From Oligoflexia bacterium (lineage in GTDB: Bacteria; Bdellovibrionota; UBA1018; CAIPTA01), in assembly GCA_023954355.1 (NCBI GenBank), contig JAMLID010000018.1, positions 1 to 64,000 of the forward strand: a stretch of DNA of 64,000 nt. The letters run 5' to 3'. The position numbers and the translations under genes were made by a program. Shown in pieces: positions 59,692-64,000 of this stretch (within the stretch, counting starts at the first letter, position 1; each line of letters opens with the position of its first letter). Under the pieces are notes generated by a model. The model made no database searches. It worked only from the letters and a program-made list of their open reading frames with translations, and had not been told where the DNA came from.

Positions 59692-60683
59692 GATCCTTCT
59701 CTATCTGTTGGATCTACAGGGCTAGTAAATTTATGCATTGTTAATGGTGGGCGTGCTTGAAAGTTTTGTTTGCGAATGGGGCAGTTTTTTAGCTCGCACT
59801 GGGTACAATATACTTGTCTACATGGATCTAAGTGCAGTTCCATTTCGCCTTCAATGAAGGCGCTTTCTGTTACGGATTTTTCAAATTTAGCCACTAGGTC
59901 ATGAGCAAGGTCTATCGATAAAAATTCTGGTACAACTACATGCCCGTCTACATGGATGCGACGGCCGTTTCTCATAGCTCTTACGTGGTGAATATTGATG
60001 ATTTCTGGAGATCGAATTTTTTCTACTACTGTTAAAAGTTTTTCTAAAAGTGGGATGTCGGCAGCATCAATTAATCCGTCAATTGCTCGTTTTACTAAAG
60101 GGATTCCTGTAGCAAATAAAATGGCAGCCATAATGAAAGCCATTAAGGTATCAATCCAAACTAGATTAGTAATTTCTACAATCACTAAACCTAAAATTAA
60201 TCCACATGAGGTATAAAAATCAGAGAGTACATGTTTACCATCGGCTTCAAGAGCCATTGAGTGATTTTTTTTCCCTGTGCGAACTAAAAAAAGTCCCAAA
60301 ATGCCATTTAAAAGACCTGCGATGACGAGAAGAGCAATACTAAGTGTTAGTTTAGGAAGTTCTGGAGGGTCACTTAGAGCTTGTATAGCTTCTGCAGTGA
60401 TCATAATACCGGCAAAACTGATTAAGCCCCCCTCAAAGATAGAGGTTACATATTCTAGTTTTCCATGACCATAGGGATGATTTTCATCTGGTGGCTCATG
60501 TGCTACATGAATTGCCCATAAGGCAAATGAGGCAGCTACAACATTTACGATGCTTTCCAGTGCATCAGAAAGTATGGCCGTAGAGTCAGATAAATAATAG
60601 GCAGTAAATTTTATTCCCATGATTCCTAAGCCTGCGATAAGAGAGGTAAGGGCAGCTCGGATTCGTATTTTTTTTGCGTTCAT
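59688..60683 (-). CDS. Cation diffusion facilitator (CDF) family transporter
   Basis: A 331-residue CDF protein: six spans with metal site SDALESIVN in TM2 and HVLSD in TM5, HPYGHGK in the loop between TM2 and TM3, and a C-terminal cytoplasmic domain (INIHHVRAMRNGRRIHVDGHVVV). The C-terminus adds a cysteine cluster, CRQVYCTQCELKNC, which could bind an extra metal. CDFs export Zn, Mn, Fe or Co by proton antiport; the metal is unknown. It is adjacent to mnmD and overlaps the Tsr3/DTW-like gene. Confidence 0.9.
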   Translation of the reverse strand: MNAKKIRIRAALTSLIAGLGIMGIKFTAYYLSDSTAILSDALESIVNVVAASFALWAIHVAHEPPDENHPYGHGKLEYVTSIFEGGLISFAGIMITAEAIQALSDPPELPKLTLSIALLVIAGLLNGILGLFLVRTGKKNHSMALEADGKHVLSDFYTSCGLILGLVIVEITNLVWIDTLMAFIMAAILFATGIPLVKRAIDGLIDAADIPLLEKLLTVVEKIRSPEIINIHHVRAMRNGRRIHVDGHVVVPEFLSIDLAHDLVAKFEKSVTESAFIEGEMELHLDPCRQVYCTQCELKNCPIRKQNFQARPPLTMHKFTSPVDPTDREGS

Positions 60684-61331
60684 TTAAGTATCCTTATACG
60701 CAACAAGCGAATTTCTTTTATTTAGGTCAAAGGGCAGATCTCTTTTCTCTATACGAAATCCCGCGTTTTGGGCACCTTCTTTTGCTATTTTACTAACAGA
60801 GTAAGTCACAAGTCGACCGCCAGGGTTTAAAAAACGATAAGACTGTTGAAAGAGGTGAGCCGTCCAGCCATCGGGATTATGTTTAGGAGAAAATGGATCA
60901 AAATAAATGGCATCAAAATAGCGTTTATTTTTTGAAAAAAAAATTTCAAAACTCGTCTCTACTAGCTCTAATGAGAGCTGATGAAATTCGGCTTTTTTAG
61001 TATGCAACATGCTTACTAGCTCTTCATTTTTTGTTTGTTCGGCAAAATATTTAGCCCCAGATAAGTCTTGGTCTATTGAAGTGAAATGAATATGAGGCGA
61101 GCCCTTATCTATTCTATTTCTTAAATACGAAAAATTTGTGCCTAAGCCAAATCCTAATTCTAATAAATGAAATGAGCTTTTTTGGTATAGGGGGTTTTCT
61201 AAAACACCTGGTCGATAAAAAACCCATTCTGATTCGGTAAACGCAGCATGACGGCTCTTATAGGTTTCGCCATATTCCTGGTCATGAACCGTGTAGCTTC
61301 CATCATTGGTTTGTTGAAGTGAAAAACGCAT
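60684..61331 (-). CDS. mnmD: MnmD-type tRNA methyltransferase (DUF752)
   Basis: A 215-residue SAM methyltransferase with LELGFGLGTNFSYL (motif I), FTSIDQDLSGAKYF (motif II) and the DUF752 hallmark YFDPFSPKHNPDGWT. This is the MnmD module, which methylates aminomethyl-uridine at the tRNA wobble base; the MnmC oxidase half is not fused here. First gene of the operon, divergent from the amidase. Confidence 0.9.
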   Translation of the reverse strand: MRFSLQQTNDGSYTVHDQEYGETYKSRHAAFTESEWVFYRPGVLENPLYQKSSFHLLELGFGLGTNFSYLRNRIDKGSPHIHFTSIDQDLSGAKYFAEQTKNEELVSMLHTKKAEFHQLSLELVETSFEIFFSKNKRYFDAIYFDPFSPKHNPDGWTAHLFQQSYRFLNPGGRLVTYSVSKIAKEGAQNAGFRIEKRDLPFDLNKRNSLVAYKDT

Positions 61332-61359
61332 GATGTATGGATATTGATTTTGTGCGTAA

Positions 61360-62469
61360 ATGTCAAAAAATGGTTACTATTTCTATATGTCTTTTTCTTG
61401 GATTTTGGCGATTGCTGCGGTGGGAAACTATTTTCTCATGACTAATGCATGGGCAGATAAGAATCTTTCAAAACCAGTACAATCCTGGGAGTCTACTCTT
61501 CGGGGCAAATCGTTTATTCATTTAAAAAGTGGAAAAATTCTTATTGATCGAGCAGATAAGCCACCTTTACTTTTTTTATTGGGCTCTAAAGTCGCGCTAA
61601 ATGGAGCAAATGTGGCTGTCTTACCGGAAGCTCCTTGGAAAAAGGGGGATACGATCTACTTATCTCAAGAGATGATTAATGCCATTTTAGACCCAGAGCC
61701 AGGGGTTCTTTTTTCAAAAAAAGAAGTAGAAAAAAAAGAAGAGCCTAGAAAAGATAAATTTGTTTGTGAAAACGGACAGACCAAAATCTTTTTGGATCCT
61801 GGTCACGGAGGTGAAGATGCGGGAGCTACAAGAGGGGGAATTAAAGAAAAAGACTTAGTGCTAAAATTCGCAGGACTTTTGGAGCAAGAGCTACGTCAGA
61901 ATAATTATGGCGTAATGCTATCGAGAAAAAAAGATGTGTTTCTACCATTAGAAGTTCGCTCAAAGTTAGCTGAAAAGTGGGATGCTGATTTATTTGTGAG
62001 CCTGCATGCGAATAGTTCAAAAGTTTCTTCTGTACATGGGAGTGAAACTTATATTTTAAGCCAAGATGCAACCGATAATGAGGCAAGAAAGTTGGCATTA
62101 TTAGAGAACTCTATAGTGAAGGAGGCAAAAAGTTCAGGTAGCGCTATTCAAGATATTTTATGGGATATGGAGCAAACACAGTATTTGCAAGAAAGCGCTT
62201 TTTTAGCTTCGCATATCCAACAAGCAATTGCTGCAACATCAAAGACGCTTTATGAGAAAAAAGTCGTACAAAATAAATGGAAAAATAGAGGAGTGCGGCA
62301 GGCACCTTTTTACGTGTTAAGTAGGGCGCCTATGCCAGCGGTTTTAGTAGAGATAGGATATTTAACAAACGCTAACGATAGAAAAATGTTGGAAAGTACG
62401 AATTTTTTGCAAGAGTTAGCAAAAGCTGTTGCGCAGGGAATTCAAAAATATAAAAAATCTTGTCGCTAA
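61360..62469 (+). CDS. N-acetylmuramoyl-L-alanine amidase (AmiC-type, Amidase_3)
   Basis: A 369-residue exported zinc amidase with an N-terminal extension of about 140 residues (beta-rich, possibly AMIN-like) and a catalytic domain: IFLDPGHGGEDAG (Zn His), GGIKEKDLVLKFA (Zn Glu), LFVSLHANS (Zn His) and AVLVEIGYLTN (catalytic Glu). It cleaves the stem peptide from MurNAc, e.g. at cell division. The start at 61360 or the in-frame ATG at 61387 (which gives a cleaner signal peptide, SFSWILAIAAVGNYFLM) cannot be decided; neither has a good Shine-Dalgarno. Confidence 0.9.
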   Translation: MSKNGYYFYMSFSWILAIAAVGNYFLMTNAWADKNLSKPVQSWESTLRGKSFIHLKSGKILIDRADKPPLLFLLGSKVALNGANVAVLPEAPWKKGDTIYLSQEMINAILDPEPGVLFSKKEVEKKEEPRKDKFVCENGQTKIFLDPGHGGEDAGATRGGIKEKDLVLKFAGLLEQELRQNNYGVMLSRKKDVFLPLEVRSKLAEKWDADLFVSLHANSSKVSSVHGSETYILSQDATDNEARKLALLENSIVKEAKSSGSAIQDILWDMEQTQYLQESAFLASHIQQAIAATSKTLYEKKVVQNKWKNRGVRQAPFYVLSRAPMPAVLVEIGYLTNANDRKMLESTNFLQELAKAVAQGIQKYKKSCR

Positions 62470-62506
62470 AGTCGGTAGGGTTACAATAGAAGCTTAGGGA
62501 GCTCAT

Positions 62507-62833
62507 ATGAATAGAAGAAAGCAAACAAAAAAAACAAAACCATCATCAAAAGAAAAAGTGAAGAAAGTCGTAGATCAAATGAGAGAACCTTTTTCACTTT
62601 TACAGACGTTAAAAGATGAAGGTTTGTCGAATGCTGTTTCTTATTTATCAATGGCTGCCCAAATGGCAAGCGGAGCGTCTAAGAATTTAGCTCTTCCGCA
62701 AGTAAAAGAAGTTTTTCGCTCACTTGGCTTTGCTACAAGAGAAGATTTAGATCGTCTAGAAGAACGATTAGATCAGTTAGAAGAGAAAATTGATGAAGCG
62801 CTGAGTGATCTGCCTTCTTACGAAGAAGAGTAG
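62507..62833 (+). CDS. Small coiled-coil protein, phasin-like
   Basis: A 108-residue protein: a basic N-terminus (NRRKQTKKTKPSSKEKVKKVV), a helix with SYLSMAAQMASGASKN, and a C-terminal heptad repeat (TREDLDRLEERLDQLEEKIDEALSD). The pattern recalls phasin or UbiK-like accessory proteins, but no family is certain. GGGAG precedes the ATG. It follows the amidase by 37 bp on the same strand. Confidence 0.7.
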   Translation: MNRRKQTKKTKPSSKEKVKKVVDQMREPFSLLQTLKDEGLSNAVSYLSMAAQMASGASKNLALPQVKEVFRSLGFATREDLDRLEERLDQLEEKIDEALSDLPSYEEE

Positions 62834-62837
62834 TTCT

Positions 62838-62987
62838 ACTTGAGTAAATGTCCAATCTCTTCGTTAGCTTGATTGTCCTCCGTTCCATCGCCCAAGAGGG
62901 CGATTCACGGTTGGCCAATCTTCGCTGCCTCGATCTTGAAACATTTACTGAAGTCTCATTCGTATAAGTTCGACTTGAGTAAATGTC
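62838..62987. repeat. Intergenic element with repeats and hairpin
   Basis: ACTTGAGTAAATGTC occurs at 62838-62852 and again at 62973-62987, 135 bp apart, with an inverted near-copy, ACATTTACTGAAGT, at 62941-62954. Between them lies a perfect hairpin, ATCGCCC-AAGA-GGGCGAT (62887-62904). There is no ORF or T-tract. It could be a small mobile or REP-like element; no other copy was spotted in the window. Confidence 0.45.
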
Positions 62988-63028
62988 TGGTATCGTCTTG
63001 ATTGTGATTGAATTTTATCGAACTCATA

Positions 63029-63580
63029 TCAAAATAAATCTGGAAATTTCATTTTTGCTAAAGCGAGTAGCGCTAAGGTGTCAGAACAATTTATTTTACC
63101 TTCTTTAATAAGAGATTCTAGCTCGCCATTAGTAGTGGCTACATAGACAATTTCAATATTTTCTGAAAGGTCTAATTTTTGTTTAGAGTTGACTGTTACA
63201 TCAACTGCAATAAATCCATAAAGTCGAGTATCGACTTTAGTGGGCATGGTCCAAAGTTCACCAACGAATTTAAGATTCGATGTTTTAATTCCTGTTTCTT
63301 GCTCAAGCTCGGCGATTGCAGCTTCTTCGGGAGTCTGATTAGCTTCGATAAAGCCCGCAGGTAGTTCTAGAGTGAATTCGGCGATTCCGTTTTTATACTG
63401 GCAAACAAAAACGATCTCTTTATTTGCTGTGATTGGAATCGTCATAGAAACGTTTCCTAAACGAGCTATATAATAATCATCGAGAATTTTTTCATTGGGT
63501 AATTGGACTGATTGCTTAACAAGAGGGAACCATTTGCTGGGCGAGATGTCTTCTTCGTTTAGTATTTTCCATTTTTGCAT
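63029..63580 (-). CDS. Nudix hydrolase, ADP-ribose-pyrophosphatase-like, with divergent box
   Basis: A 183-residue Nudix protein laid out like ADP-ribose pyrophosphatases (ITANKEIVFVCQYKNGIAEF, ELPAGFIE, then MPTKVDTRLYGFIAVD). The Nudix box reads GFIEANQTPEEAAIAELEQETGI; relative to GX5EX7REUXEEXGU it has Gln for the first Glu, Ala for Arg and Gln for one of the EE pair. Most metal-binding Glu residues remain, so activity is possible but may be altered. The substrate is not known. Confidence 0.82.
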   Translation of the reverse strand: MQKWKILNEEDISPSKWFPLVKQSVQLPNEKILDDYYIARLGNVSMTIPITANKEIVFVCQYKNGIAEFTLELPAGFIEANQTPEEAAIAELEQETGIKTSNLKFVGELWTMPTKVDTRLYGFIAVDVTVNSKQKLDLSENIEIVYVATTNGELESLIKEGKINCSDTLALLALAKMKFPDLF

Positions 63581-63636
63581 AATACATACTGTTCAGGCAT
63601 TAGTGCTTTTATCTAATTATTGTCAGTAATCTTCAC

Positions 63637-64000
63637 TTAAAAAATATCTGGAACGGGGCTTCCACCCTGAGGGTCTCCACCATAGGCAAAGTCTTTGAAG
63701 GTAGTGTGCTGACCAATCCATGCCAACTTAATTTCACCTGTATTACCAGATCGGTGTTTACCAATAATAAGTTCGGCTTCGTTTTGTAGATCTGGATTTT
63801 CTTTATCTCTATGTATAAAGAGTACAAGGTCAGCATCTTGTTCAATGGCTCCAGATTCTCTTAAGTCTGAGAGTTGTGGTTTTTTTCTTTCTCTTCGCTC
63901 TACTTCTCGACTCAGCTGAGATGCCGCAATTACTGGAACAGAAAGTTCTTTAGCTAAAGCCTTTAAGCCTCTAGAAATTTCTGCAATTTCTTGCTCTCTG
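63637..64000 (-). CDS. dnaB: Replicative DNA helicase DnaB, C-terminal end (partial)
   Basis: On the reverse strand the sequence reads out the end of the RecA-like helicase domain: [23 protein letters not shown], then [20 protein letters not shown] (arginine-finger region) and [17 protein letters not shown], ending at TAA 63637-63639. About 121 codons lie in the window; the N-terminal and central parts lie beyond it. DnaB unwinds DNA at the replication fork as a hexamer. Confidence 0.95.
   Translation of the reverse strand, partial: REQEIAEISRGLKALAKELSVPVIAASQLSREVERRERKKPQLSDLRESGAIEQDADLVLFIHRDKENPDLQNEAELIIGKHRSGNTGEIKLAWIGQHTTFKDFAYGGDPQGGSPVPDIF

Noticed and set aside
1..64000. tRNA, rRNA, CRISPR array, riboswitch, prophage or complete insertion sequence
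   Set aside because: None was recognised by eye on either strand; a covariance-model and transposase search would be needed to exclude small or degraded ones.

Overview
The window reads as a stretch of chromosome from an AT-rich, diderm (Gram-negative) bacterium with a densely packed genome. The best guess is a Bdellovibrionota (Bdellovibrio-like) lineage. The reasons are many secreted hydrolases and peptidoglycan-active enzymes, a TIGR03545/TIGR03546 pair, a lysine-tailed SWIB protein, and RND/TolC and PhnCDE-type envelope transporters. This placement is inference; no rRNA or other phylogenetic marker was analysed. I saw no tRNA, rRNA, CRISPR array, prophage or complete insertion sequence. 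Two genes are cut by the window edges: a class I glutamine amidotransferase on the left and the replicative helicase DnaB on the right.

Layout. 1-11 kb: a probable Fur-controlled operon (imelysin, di-haem oxidoreductase, small exported protein, fatty-acid-hydroxylase-family membrane enzyme), a choice-of-anchor-A exoprotein, a Fur-family regulator, a degenerate AMP-ligase-like protein, and an exported JAMM-like protein next to a murein L,D-transpeptidase-like enzyme. 11-15 kb: a lipase-like hydrolase, a GNAT enzyme, a frameshifted YceI gene and directly behind it a bufferin-type copper RiPP cluster (DUF2282 precursor, DUF692 oxidase, DUF2063 partner). 15-24 kb: a glycine-betaine/choline ABC transporter, a flavoprotein, SelO, exported endonuclease I and the TIGR03546/TIGR03545 pair. 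24-28 kb: a NodU-type carbamoyltransferase with a polytopic glycosyltransferase-like protein and a membrane protein of unknown role. 28-36 kb: exported proteins including a NodB deacetylase, then an RND efflux operon ending in a TolC-like protein. 36-46 kb: a 145-bp MITE-like element, a glycine-rich exoprotein, a lysozyme-fold protein, metabolic and transport genes, peptide deformylase and the SWIB protein. 46-53 kb: FeoAB with a Fur-box-like site, a secreted trypsin, and an xre-trhO-psd-metG run. 53-64 kb: exonuclease III, PhnCDE, an mnmD-CDF-Tsr3/DTW-like-SDR-prfC operon, a cell-wall amidase, a Nudix enzyme and dnaB.

Themes. Iron: a Fur-family regulator lies in the window and 13-of-15 matches to the classical Fur box sit before both the imelysin operon and feoAB. 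Copper: the bufferin cluster is compact, with overlapping genes and intact conserved motifs. Envelope and wall: L,D-transpeptidase-like, lysozyme-like, AmiC-type amidase and NodB enzymes are all exported.

The most unusual non-coding signals are the MITE-like element with a 10-bp target duplication at the tolC-like stop codon and a solo end of the same element 16 kb away; a 38-nt hairpin wedged between a Shine-Dalgarno-like sequence and the ATG of def; and a hairpin that pairs the Shine-Dalgarno of the lysozyme-fold gene with a CCTCC strand. The clearest coding anomaly is the one-base frameshift in yceI.
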